Assembly (NCBI GenBank): GCA_020638095.1
Contig: JACKJF010000004.1
Span: 806,001-870,000 of the forward strand
Reading direction: 5' to 3'
Length of the DNA stretch: 64,000 nucleotides
DNA from: Hyphomicrobiaceae bacterium
GTDB lineage: Bacteria > Pseudomonadota > Alphaproteobacteria > Rhizobiales > Devosiaceae
The notes below the pieces were generated by a model. It was not told where the DNA came from. It was given only the letters and a program-made list of their open reading frames with translations, and did no database searches. The translations under genes were made by a program, and so were the position numbers. This document shows, in pieces, positions 53,665 to 64,000 of the stretch. The stretch's first letter is position 1, and the number at the start of each line of letters is the position of its first letter.

Positions 53665-54789
53665 ATGCGCGTTGGCGTACCCAGGGAAATCAAACCGCAG
53701 GAAGAGCGGGTCGGCATGACGCCGGAAAGCGTTCAGGAACTCAGCGTGCACGGCCACGAGGTTCTGGTCGAAACTGGAGCCGGGGCCGGCATTGGCGCCG
53801 ACGACGAAGCCTATCGCGCTGCGGGAGCCACCATTGCCGCGACGGCGCGGGAAGTTTTCGATGGGTCCGACATGGTGGTCAAGGTCAAGGAACCGCAGGC
53901 CGTCGAGCGTGCCATGCTTCGCCCCGGCCAGGTGCTGTTCACCTACCTTCATCTGGCTCCTGACGCCGCACAAACCCGCGACCTGATCGACTCGGGCGCA
54001 ACCTGCATCGCCTATGAAACGGTCACCGCCGCCGATGGCGGCCTGCCGCTTCTCAAACCCATGAGCCAAGTTGCCGGGCGCATGGCCGCCCATGCTGGCG
54101 CCAAAGCGCTCGAAAAGGCACATGGCGGGCGCGGCGTGCTGATGGGTGGCGTGCCGGGCGTTGCCCCTGCCAAGGTCGCAATCCTTGGCGGCGGTGTCGT
54201 TGGTTTCAACGCCGCACAGATGGTTGTCGGCATGCAGGCCGACGTGACCATTCTCGACAAGAATCCCACGACGCTCGAGCGCCTCAATCACTTCTTCGGG
54301 GCGAGCGCGAAGACCCTCTACTCGAATGCGGCCAACCTCGCCGCCACCATCGCCGAGGCCGATCTCATCATCGGTGCGGTGCTCATTCCGGGCGCTGCGG
54401 CTCCGAAGCTGGTCACGCGTGACATGCTCAAGACCATGAAGCCGGGCGCCGTACTTGTCGATGTCGCCATCGACCAGGGGGGCTGTTTCGAAACGTCGCG
54501 CCCGACCACACACGAGAACCCGACTTACCAGGTCGACGGCATCGTCCACTATTGCGTTGCCAACATGCCCGGTGCCGTGGCCCGCACCTCGACATACGCG
54601 CTCAACAACGCCACCCTGCCCCACGTTCTCAACCTCGCAGACAAGGGCTGGCGGCAGGCGCTGCGCGATGACCCGCATCTGCTCAATGGCCTGAACGTCC
54701 ATGCCGGCCGGCTGACCTGCGAACCGGTGGGCCGGGCCCAGGGTCTCGACTGGATCGCGCCGAAGGCAGCGTTCGATCTAGCCGCCTGA
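53665..54789 (+). CDS. ald: alanine dehydrogenase
   Basis: A 374-residue NAD-dependent enzyme that interconverts L-alanine and pyruvate plus ammonia. It begins [20 protein letters not shown], and shows the substrate-binding lysine in VKVKEPQ, the catalytic histidine in FTYLHLAPD, the Rossmann loop [14 protein letters not shown] and the active-site segment [17 protein letters not shown]. Length matches the family. AGGAGG lies upstream and a strong terminator follows. It is controlled by the divergent Lrp-type gene. It allows growth on alanine or ammonia assimilation. Confidence 0.97.
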   Translation: MRVGVPREIKPQEERVGMTPESVQELSVHGHEVLVETGAGAGIGADDEAYRAAGATIAATAREVFDGSDMVVKVKEPQAVERAMLRPGQVLFTYLHLAPDAAQTRDLIDSGATCIAYETVTAADGGLPLLKPMSQVAGRMAAHAGAKALEKAHGGRGVLMGGVPGVAPAKVAILGGGVVGFNAAQMVVGMQADVTILDKNPTTLERLNHFFGASAKTLYSNAANLAATIAEADLIIGAVLIPGAAAPKLVTRDMLKTMKPGAVLVDVAIDQGGCFETSRPTTHENPTYQVDGIVHYCVANMPGAVARTSTYALNNATLPHVLNLADKGWRQALRDDPHLLNGLNVHAGRLTCEPVGRAQGLDWIAPKAAFDLAA

Positions 54790-54811
54790 ACGCGCCATAG
54801 CCGCGACGTCA

Positions 54812-54838
54812 AAGCCGGGGCATAACCCCGGCTTTTTT
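54812..54838 (+). terminator. Rho-independent terminator of ald
   Basis: AAGCCGGGG (54812-54820) pairs with CCCCGGCTT (54826-54834) around CATAA, and six T run from the end of the stem. It lies 22 bases after the ald stop. Confidence 0.95.
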
Positions 54839-54912
54839 GCCTCCGCAATTGCCCCGTCCGCGCACCCGGTCTAAGAGACTTCGAGTGCCACGGAACCGGA
54901 GCAAGTCACGTC

Positions 54913-55212
54913 ATGATCATCGTCGTCGCCACGCTCAAGATAGTTCCCGGCTCCGAAGAGAAGGTTTTCGCCGCTGCCAAAGACGTCATCGCCGCGACAC
55001 GGCAGGAACCGGGATGCGACCGCTACGACCTGCACGCGGACGTGTTCGAACCAACGACTCTCGTCTTCGTAGAGGAATGGGCCTCGCGCACCGACCTCGA
55101 TCTCCATTTCGAGCGCCCGCATATGGCGGTCTGGCGCGCGGCCATTGCGCCCTACCTCAAGAGCCGGCGGGTCAAGGTCATCCACCCGGATCACATTCAG
55201 ATCATCGAGTAG
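54913..55212 (+). CDS. antibiotic biosynthesis monooxygenase (ABM) domain protein
   Basis: A 99-residue ferredoxin-like-fold protein of the YgiN/ABM type (IIVVATLKIVPGSEEKVFAA; REPGCDRYDLH-type CDRYDLHADVF; FVEEWASRTDLDLHF; HMAVW). Such small dimers act as quinol monooxygenases or haem-degrading or ligand-binding proteins; the substrate here is unknown. Six bases separate it from the next membrane-protein gene. Confidence 0.88.
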   Translation: MIIVVATLKIVPGSEEKVFAAAKDVIAATRQEPGCDRYDLHADVFEPTTLVFVEEWASRTDLDLHFERPHMAVWRAAIAPYLKSRRVKVIHPDHIQIIE

Positions 55213-55218
55213 CGTACC

Positions 55219-55770
55219 ATGCCCCCCCGCGTTGAAAGCCTGTTCAGAATCATCGTCTGGCCGTTGGCCGGGCTGACCCTTGCCCTTTATCTCGTCATGG
55301 TTCTCTGGTCGCTGCCGCACCTCCAGGCGCTGGCAGGCGGCCAGGTCGTGTTCGATCTTCGGCCGGCCGGATACACCTACGAGCAATCCGTCGCCATTGT
55401 TACCGCCCTTGGTCGAGACGGCGCCGACTTCTATCTTGGCACCCAGCAGTTTCTCGACACGATCTATCCCGCTCTCATGAGCCTGACCCTTTTTGTCGCC
55501 ATCGCGCTCCTGCTGCCCGAAAGCATCAATATCGGCCGTCTTATCGTTCCATGGATCGCCTTCGCCGGTGCCGCGTTCGACTATTCGGAAAACGCCGCAG
55601 TCCGCGAAATGTTGATCACCGGACCACAGGCCATTGATCCGGCGATTGCCGCGTTCGCCAGCCAGTCGAGCATTCTCAAGGCGACGTTCACCGCCATTGC
55701 CATGTTGCTGCTTATCGCCCTGCTGGTGCGCTGGGGCTGGCTTCGGCTGCGCGGCGCCGGTCACAACTGA
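55219..55770 (+). CDS. four-helix integral membrane protein of unknown function
   Basis: A 183-residue protein with about four hydrophobic segments (VWPLAGLTLALYLVMVLW; LMSLTLFVAIALLL; IVPWIAFAGAAFDYSENAAV; ILKATFTAIAMLLLIALLV) and an acidic extracellular loop between the first two. The FDYSEN motif at the third segment recalls uncharacterised membrane proteins, but I cannot assign a family. Operon-like spacing with the ABM gene and the DUF3995 gene, which starts one base after its stop. Confidence 0.75.
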   Translation: MPPRVESLFRIIVWPLAGLTLALYLVMVLWSLPHLQALAGGQVVFDLRPAGYTYEQSVAIVTALGRDGADFYLGTQQFLDTIYPALMSLTLFVAIALLLPESINIGRLIVPWIAFAGAAFDYSENAAVREMLITGPQAIDPAIAAFASQSSILKATFTAIAMLLLIALLVRWGWLRLRGAGHN

Positions 55771-55771
55771 G

Positions 55772-56206
55772 ATGCTTGCCGGCATAGCTTCGCTGGTCTT
55801 CATTCCGCTTCTGGCCATCGTCATGGTCCAGGTCATGTGGGCTTTCGGCGCGCGCTTTCCCGCCCGCGACGAGGCAACTTTGGCCCGAACCGTGATCGGC
55901 AAGCCCGGCATCGTCACCATGCCACGGCGCATCATCTCGTTTCTGGCCGCGTTGCTGGTTTTCGCCGCAGGCCTCTGGGCCCTTTCGCTGTCGGACCCCG
56001 AGCCGAACCTTGTTCTCGACATTGGCGGCGCCGCTCTTGCCGCCGCATTCCTGATACGTGGAATTGCCGGTTACACATCCACCTGGCGCAATAACCATCC
56101 TGAAGAACCGTTCAAGACCTTTGATCGAAAGGTCTATTCACCGCTCAGCATTGGCGTTGGCCTCGGCTTTGCCCTGCTCACCTTTTTGAACGCGACGCCA
56201 TTCTGA
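55772..56206 (+). CDS. DUF3995-like membrane protein
   Basis: A 144-residue protein with four hydrophobic segments (IASLVFIPLLAIVMVQVMWAF; IISFLAALLVFAAGLWALS; IGGAALAAAFLIRGIAGY; LSIGVGLGFALLTFLN). The MWAFGARFP start and the SPLSIGVGLGFALL end resemble DUF3995 proteins, whose function is not known. The ATG follows the stop of the previous gene with a one-base gap. Its last 29 bases overlap the end of the convergent glgX gene. Confidence 0.75.
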   Translation: MLAGIASLVFIPLLAIVMVQVMWAFGARFPARDEATLARTVIGKPGIVTMPRRIISFLAALLVFAAGLWALSLSDPEPNLVLDIGGAALAAAFLIRGIAGYTSTWRNNHPEEPFKTFDRKVYSPLSIGVGLGFALLTFLNATPF

Positions 56207-58208
56207 ATTTGAAGATGCTGACTGAGCGATGCGGCGCGACGAAATGCCGGCCGCGTGGTGCCGCCGCGTCGCCGCTCGAACTCAGGATCAGGCTCCACCT
56301 GCCGCCGGAAATATCGGGCAGGTGCGCGTCAACGCCCATCTGCAATCCGTTGAAATAAACCAACATCGTGTCGTCCTGTTCGTGGAGCATCAGGCCGACG
56401 AAGAAATTGTCCGGCCGCTCCCATTCCTCGACATGCTTGTGCGTGCCATCGGCCATGAACCACTGCGCGTCGGGAAATCTTCCGGTATGAGCGCCGGTCA
56501 ACGGCCGCTCGACGCTGAGGGCCGGATGATCGTTCCTCAGACGCGCCAACCCTCCAACGAACCTGATGAGATCATGGTCCGCCGAGGCCCAGTCGAGCCA
56601 GGTGATTTCGTTGTCCTGCGCATAAGCGTTGTTGTTGCCCATCTGCGTGCGCCACAACTCGTCACCCTGCCCGAGCATGATCCGGCCCCGCGACACGAAA
56701 AGCGTTGCCAGCAACGCCCGCGCGTCGCGCTTGCGTGCCGCCTCGACCTCCGGATCGAACGTCACCCCCTCGACGCCGTTGTTCCAGCTGAGATTGTGGT
56801 TGTGCCCGTCGCGATTGCCTTCGCCATTGGCTTCGTTGTGCTTGTGCTCGTACGACACCAAGTCGCGGAGCGTGAACCCGTCATGCGCCGTCAGGAACTT
56901 GACCGAATGCCTGCTCGACTTGCCGGTCGGCTCGAAGAGTTCCCGCGTGCCCGACACCGAACTGGCCAGCCCCTGAATGGAACTCGGCCGCCTGGCCCAG
57001 AAGCTCCGTACCTTGTCGCGGTACTGATCGTTCCATTCCAGAAACGCATCCCCGAACTGCCCGAGGCGATAGCCGCCCGGCCCGATGTCCCAGGGCTCGG
57101 CGATCAGGATCGCGGTCGAAAGCAGGGGATCTTCGCGAATGCGCCGCAACAGGGGTGCGTCCGGATCGAACCCATCGGCCCGTCGCCCCAGAACGGTCGC
57201 AAGATCGAAGCGGAATCCGGATACGCCACCCTGCAGCACCCAGTGGCGAAGGCTCTCGATCACCAGATCGATGACCGCGGGATGGTCGCACTGAAGAATA
57301 TTTCCGCACCCGGCATCGTTGATGAGGCGCAGGCCCGCCCCGTTCTGCTCGAACCGGTAATAGGTCCGGGCATCGAGGCCCTTGAACGAGACGACCGGGC
57401 CGTCGCGATCGCCCTCTCCCGTGTGGTTGTAAACCACATCGAGAATGACCGGGATGCCACGTTTGCGGCAGAGATCGGTCATCGCCCGCACCTCGGCCAT
57501 GCCGCCCGGCGCGAGCCGCGGATCCGGCGCGAAGAAGGTAATCGGGTTGTAACCCCAGCTGTTGACCAGACCGAGGTCGAGCAGGTGTTTTTCGCTCATC
57601 CAGGCCGTGACCGGCATGAGCTCGACTGCAGACACACCGAGTCCGTCGAGATGATCGATCGCGGCGGGTGAAGCCAGGCCCGCAACGGTGCCCTTCAGGG
57701 GTTGCGGCACGCCGGGATGGAGCTTGGTGAATCCGCGAACATTGAGCTCATAGATCGGACCCGCGCCACGAAGCCCGAGCGGCGCAGGAGCGTCCGGCAG
57801 CCGCGGCACGTCGATGAGCCCGCGCGGCACCAGATCGGCCGTGTCACCATCACCGCCAGGTGGCGCCCAAAGATGCGGGTGGTTCTGGAAAGGCCGGTCG
57901 ATCGCCAGCGCATAAGGATCGACAAGGAGTTTTGCCGAATCGAACCAGTAGCCCTGGTCCGGATCGTAGGTACCCTTAGCCCTAAATCCGTAGGTTGCTT
58001 CGGCCGGCACGTCTCGCACCTCGGTGGAAAACACATAGTCATCCCCGCGCGCAAGCGGAACTTCCCTCAGGAACCCACCATCCCTGTCGAAGATGTCGAC
58101 GCAGATGGCCGCGGCACTCTCCGAATAGACCGCAAACCGCACGGCATCGCCGACCCGCCTCGCGCCCAGCGAGCCAGACGTCCCGTTGCCGTTCGAGCCG
58201 GAATCCAT
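56178..58208 (-). CDS. glgX: glycogen debranching enzyme
   Basis: A 676-residue family GH13 enzyme that hydrolyses alpha-1,6 branch points of limit dextrins. An N-terminal CBM48 region (SLGARRVGDAVRFAVYSESA) is followed by the barrel: PIYELNVRGFTK, VILDVVYNHTGEG, the catalytic nucleophile in GFRFDLATVL, the acid in LIAEPWDIGPGG, and the third carboxylate in LTAHDGFTLRDLVSY. The WGYNPITFFAPD motif is typical of isoamylase/GlgX. It is the last gene of the glg operon, five bases after pgm, and overlaps the DUF3995 gene convergently. Confidence 0.95.
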   Translation of the reverse strand: MDSGSNGNGTSGSLGARRVGDAVRFAVYSESAAAICVDIFDRDGGFLREVPLARGDDYVFSTEVRDVPAEATYGFRAKGTYDPDQGYWFDSAKLLVDPYALAIDRPFQNHPHLWAPPGGDGDTADLVPRGLIDVPRLPDAPAPLGLRGAGPIYELNVRGFTKLHPGVPQPLKGTVAGLASPAAIDHLDGLGVSAVELMPVTAWMSEKHLLDLGLVNSWGYNPITFFAPDPRLAPGGMAEVRAMTDLCRKRGIPVILDVVYNHTGEGDRDGPVVSFKGLDARTYYRFEQNGAGLRLINDAGCGNILQCDHPAVIDLVIESLRHWVLQGGVSGFRFDLATVLGRRADGFDPDAPLLRRIREDPLLSTAILIAEPWDIGPGGYRLGQFGDAFLEWNDQYRDKVRSFWARRPSSIQGLASSVSGTRELFEPTGKSSRHSVKFLTAHDGFTLRDLVSYEHKHNEANGEGNRDGHNHNLSWNNGVEGVTFDPEVEAARKRDARALLATLFVSRGRIMLGQGDELWRTQMGNNNAYAQDNEITWLDWASADHDLIRFVGGLARLRNDHPALSVERPLTGAHTGRFPDAQWFMADGTHKHVEEWERPDNFFVGLMLHEQDDTMLVYFNGLQMGVDAHLPDISGGRWSLILSSSGDAAAPRGRHFVAPHRSVSIFKFRMASRSKR

Positions 58209-58213
58209 GCGGC

Positions 58214-61305
<3,092 letters not shown>

Positions 61306-61325
<20 letters not shown>

Positions 61326-62577
61326 CGATCATTTTCTGGGTGACCAGCACGACACCGTTATCAGTCCGCCGGAAGAACTTCTTGTCCTGTTCGGCATCCT
61401 CGCCGATGACGATGCCCTGCGGCACGCGCACACCACGGTCGAGAATGACCTTCTTGAGGCGCGCCCCACGCCCGACATTGCAGTAGGGCAAGGCAACAAC
61501 TTCATCGAGGCTGGAATAGGAATTGATCTGCGTGCCCGTCGAGATGAGCGACCGCCGGACAGATGCCCCCGAGACGATGCAGCCTCCGGAGACAAGCGAC
61601 GAGACCGCCGATCCCCGCCGCCCGTCGAGGTCATGCACGAATTTGGCCGGCGGTGTGATTTCCGCATAGGTCCAGATTGGCCAGTTCGCGTCGTAAAGAT
61701 CGAGCTGGGGCACCACGTCGGTGAGGTCGATATTGGCCGACCAGTAGGCATCCAGCGTCCCCACGTCTCGCCAGTAGGCGACCTCTTCCTTGTTCGAGCG
61801 AACACAGGAATGGGTGAACCGGTGCGCCCAGGCGTTGCCGCGCTCGACGAGCGAGGGAATGATGTCCTTGCCGAAATCGCGGCTCGAATTGGGGTTTTCT
61901 GCGTCCTTGCGCAGCTGTTCCATCAGGAAGCTGGTGTTGAAGACGTATATGCCCATCGATGCCAGGCTGACCGCATCATTGCCCGGAATGGTCGGCGGGT
62001 CCTTCGGCTTTTCCACGAAACCGACAATCTTGTCGCGCCCATCGACATGCATGACCCCGAATGCCGAGGCTTCGGCTTTTGGAACTTCGAGGCATCCAAC
62101 CGTCACGTGTGCGCCGCTATCCACATGCTGACGCAGCATGAGTTCGTAGTCCATCTTGTAAATGTGATCGCCGGCAAGAACGACGATATACTTGGTCCCC
62201 ATATCCTCGATGATGTCGATGTTCTGGTAGACCGCGTCGGCCGTGCCCCGATACCAGATATCCTCGGCCAGCCGCTGGCTTGCCGGCAGAATGTCGAAGC
62301 TTTCGTTTCGTTCCGGCCTCAGAAAGTTCCAGCCTCGGTTCAGGTGACGGATGAGGCTGTGTGCCTGATACTGGGTTGCCACCGCAATGCGGCGGATACC
62401 GGAATTGATCGCGTTGCTGAGCGCGAAATCGATGATCCGTGATTTCCCGCCGAAGAACACAGCGGGTTTTGCGCGCCGATCGGTCAGTTCGACCAGCCGC
62501 GACCCGCGCCCCCCCGCCAGAACATACGCCATCGCCTCGCGGGCAAGAGGCGAATACCGGTCTGTTGTCTGCGCCAT
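61306..62577 (-). CDS. glgC: glucose-1-phosphate adenylyltransferase
   Basis: A 423-residue enzyme making ADP-glucose, the committed step of bacterial glycogen synthesis. It shows the nucleotide loop [40 protein letters not shown], the GTADAVYQN substrate motif, [13 protein letters not shown], and the C-terminal left-handed beta-helix used for allosteric control. The effector set cannot be read from sequence. It starts 11 bases after glgB. Confidence 0.97.
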
Positions 62578-62588
62578 TTACTCCTCCA

Positions 62589-64000
62589 CTATCTCCCGTT
62601 GTCCGGTCTAAGGATCAGGGTCGCCAGCGGCGGAATGGTGAGGCTCGCCTCGGCCGGCCATCCTCCACGACCAGCCTCCCTCGCCTCGACGCCCCCGAGA
62701 TTGCCCTGGTTTGATCCGCCGTAAAGGTCGGAATCCGTATTCAGCCGCTCGACCCACCGCCCCGGCTGGGGCATCGGCACCACGTAGCCCGTGTGCGTCT
62801 GCGGCGTGAAGTTGGTGATCACCACAACGGGTTCATGTCCCGGTGCCCGCCGGACCCAGGCAAAAACCGAATTGGTGTAGTCATTGGCGATCAGCCATTC
62901 AAAGCCTTCCGGCTCGCAGTCGCGCTCGTGCAGCGCGCCGAGCTCGCGATAGACCGAATTGAGATCAGCAACCAGCGCCCGCATCTTGTCGTGCAGTTCG
63001 GCATCGAGCAGCCGCCAGTCGAGCCCGCGGGACTCGCTCCATTCGTCACGCTGGGCAAATTCCTGACCCATGAACAGGAGCTTCTTTCCCGGATAGCCCC
63101 ACATGAAGCCGTAATAGGCGCGCAGGTTGGCGAATTGCTGCCAGTTGTCGCCGCTCATCTTGTTGAGCAGCGAGCCCTTGCCGTGCACCACTTCGTCGTG
63201 ACTGAGCGGCAGCACGAAATTCTCGGAATAGGCGTAGAGCAGCCCGAACGTCATGTCGTTGTGGTGGTAGCGCCGGTAGATCGGGTCGCGGGACATGTAA
63301 CGAAGCGTGTCGTTCATGAACCCCATGTTCCATTTGAACCCGAATCCCAAACCACCGACATTGGTCGGCTTGGAGACGCCGGCAAAACTCGTCGACTCCT
63401 CGGCGATGGTGAAAATGCCGGACTGCGCGCGATAGACTTCCTCGTTGAACCGCTTGAGGAAGGCGATCGCTTCGTCATTCTCGTTGCCGCCGCGCGCATT
63501 CGGGATCCACTGACCCGGCTGGCGTGAGTAGTCGAGGTAAAGCATCGACGCAACCGCATCGACCCTGAGGCCATCGATGTGAAACTTTTCAAGCCAGTAG
63601 AGCGCGTTGTTGACGAGAAAGCTCAGCACTTCACGCCGGCTGAAATTGTAGATCAGCGTGTTCCAGTCCGGATGGAAACCCCGCCTGGGATCGAGATGCT
63701 CGTAGAGCGCCGTGCCGTCGAAGCGTGCCAGACCGTGCTCGTCGGTTGGAAAGTGTGCCGGCACCCAATCGAGAATGATCCCGAGCCCTTCACGGTGTGC
63801 CGCGTTCACGAACCGCGCGAACCCATGCGGGTCGCCGAAGCGCGAGGTTGGCGCAAAGAGCCCGACCGGCTGATAGCCCCAGGACGGATCGAACGGATGT
63901 TCCGAAATCGGGAGCAGTTCGAGGTGCGTGAACCCCATATCCTTGGCATAGGGCACCAGCTGTTCGGCCAACTGGTCATAGGACAGGAAAGTTCCGTCCG
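62589..64000 (-). CDS. glgB: 1,4-alpha-glucan branching enzyme, C-terminal part
   Basis: The gene runs off the right edge; about 470 residues of the C-terminal part are present, read in frame from [18 protein letters not shown]. The GH13 barrel shows [19 protein letters not shown], the nucleophile in [17 protein letters not shown], the acid in TIAEEST, and [15 protein letters not shown]. The enzyme forms alpha-1,6 branches in glycogen. It is upstream of and co-directional with glgC-glgA-pgm-glgX, so the operon promoter lies outside the window. Confidence 0.97.
   Translation of the reverse strand, partial: DGTFLSYDQLAEQLVPYAKDMGFTHLELLPISEHPFDPSWGYQPVGLFAPTSRFGDPHGFARFVNAAHREGLGIILDWVPAHFPTDEHGLARFDGTALYEHLDPRRGFHPDWNTLIYNFSRREVLSFLVNNALYWLEKFHIDGLRVDAVASMLYLDYSRQPGQWIPNARGGNENDEAIAFLKRFNEEVYRAQSGIFTIAEESTSFAGVSKPTNVGGLGFGFKWNMGFMNDTLRYMSRDPIYRRYHHNDMTFGLLYAYSENFVLPLSHDEVVHGKGSLLNKMSGDNWQQFANLRAYYGFMWGYPGKKLLFMGQEFAQRDEWSESRGLDWRLLDAELHDKMRALVADLNSVYRELGALHERDCEPEGFEWLIANDYTNSVFAWVRRAPGHEPVVVITNFTPQTHTGYVVPMPQPGRWVERLNTDSDLYGGSNQGNLGGVEAREAGRGGWPAEASLTIPPLATLILRPDNGR

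Overview
The window is GC-rich chromosomal DNA of an alphaproteobacterium, most likely Hyphomicrobiales (Rhizobiales), possibly Devosiaceae; the genus cannot be fixed from the sequence alone. Supporting signs are a murF-murE-ftsI-ftsL-rsmH division cluster with a meso-diaminopimelate type MurE, a type A RNase P RNA, several CtrA-like TTAA-N7-TTAA boxes, a DUF2336 protein, a two-gene Aer receptor, a glgBCA-pgm-glgX operon, and short extragenic hairpin elements of the kind common in Rhizobiales.

Layout. 1-4675 (minus): start of the dcw cell wall and division cluster, beginning directly with rsmH. 4815-9311: GNAT acetyltransferase, rnpB, a TerB-DnaJ protein, a secreted protein, metF and an ArsR-methyltransferase fusion preceded by a perfect 22-bp palindrome. 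9340-15830: hexuronate catabolism (uxuA; divergent GntR regulator, TRAP transporter dctPQM, uxaC). 15893-17026: DUF2336 protein. 17219-35815: a locus with six paralogous beta-helix/RTX secreted proteins, three on the plus strand and three on the minus strand, pointing inward around katG-oxyR-methyltransferase-MOSC-rarD, with a sulfotransferase among the right-hand three. 35934-38842: hydrolases and small membrane proteins. 38873-43240: a variable region with extragenic repeats, a ParE/RelB-like toxin-antitoxin pair, a two-gene AT-rich cassette (small ribbon-helix-helix-like protein plus HARE-type HTH protein), ettA, a secreted protein and a complete IS5/IS427-type insertion sequence. 43246-45986: pentapeptide-repeat membrane protein and TolB-like propeller. 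46077-52871: chemotaxis receptors (bipartite Aer and two MCPs sharing a nearly identical signalling half). 53046-56206: Lrp-regulated alanine dehydrogenase and small genes. 56178-64000 (minus): glycogen operon glgB(partial)-glgC-glgA-pgm-glgX.

How the parts work together. The hexuronate block forms one pathway: TRAP uptake, isomerisation by UxaC, then dehydration by UxuA after a reductase that is not in the window, under a GntR repressor. The glycogen block makes (GlgC, GlgA, GlgB) and debranches (GlgX) glycogen, with Pgm linking it to glucose-6-phosphate. The receptors and their CtrA-like boxes suggest cell-cycle-controlled taxis.

The most unusual content is the six-member RTX family. All members have the same plan: an N-terminal FLVxNSNDSG-type start with no signal peptide, a repetitive glycine-rich beta-helix, a nonapeptide calcium-binding block, and a conserved C-terminal module of about 80 residues that in most members ends in an acidic residue followed by hydrophobic ones. 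No type I exporter is encoded here. One member (21104-22873) has its start codon inside a perfect 13-bp hairpin, and one (31550-33361) carries six cysteines while the other five have none.
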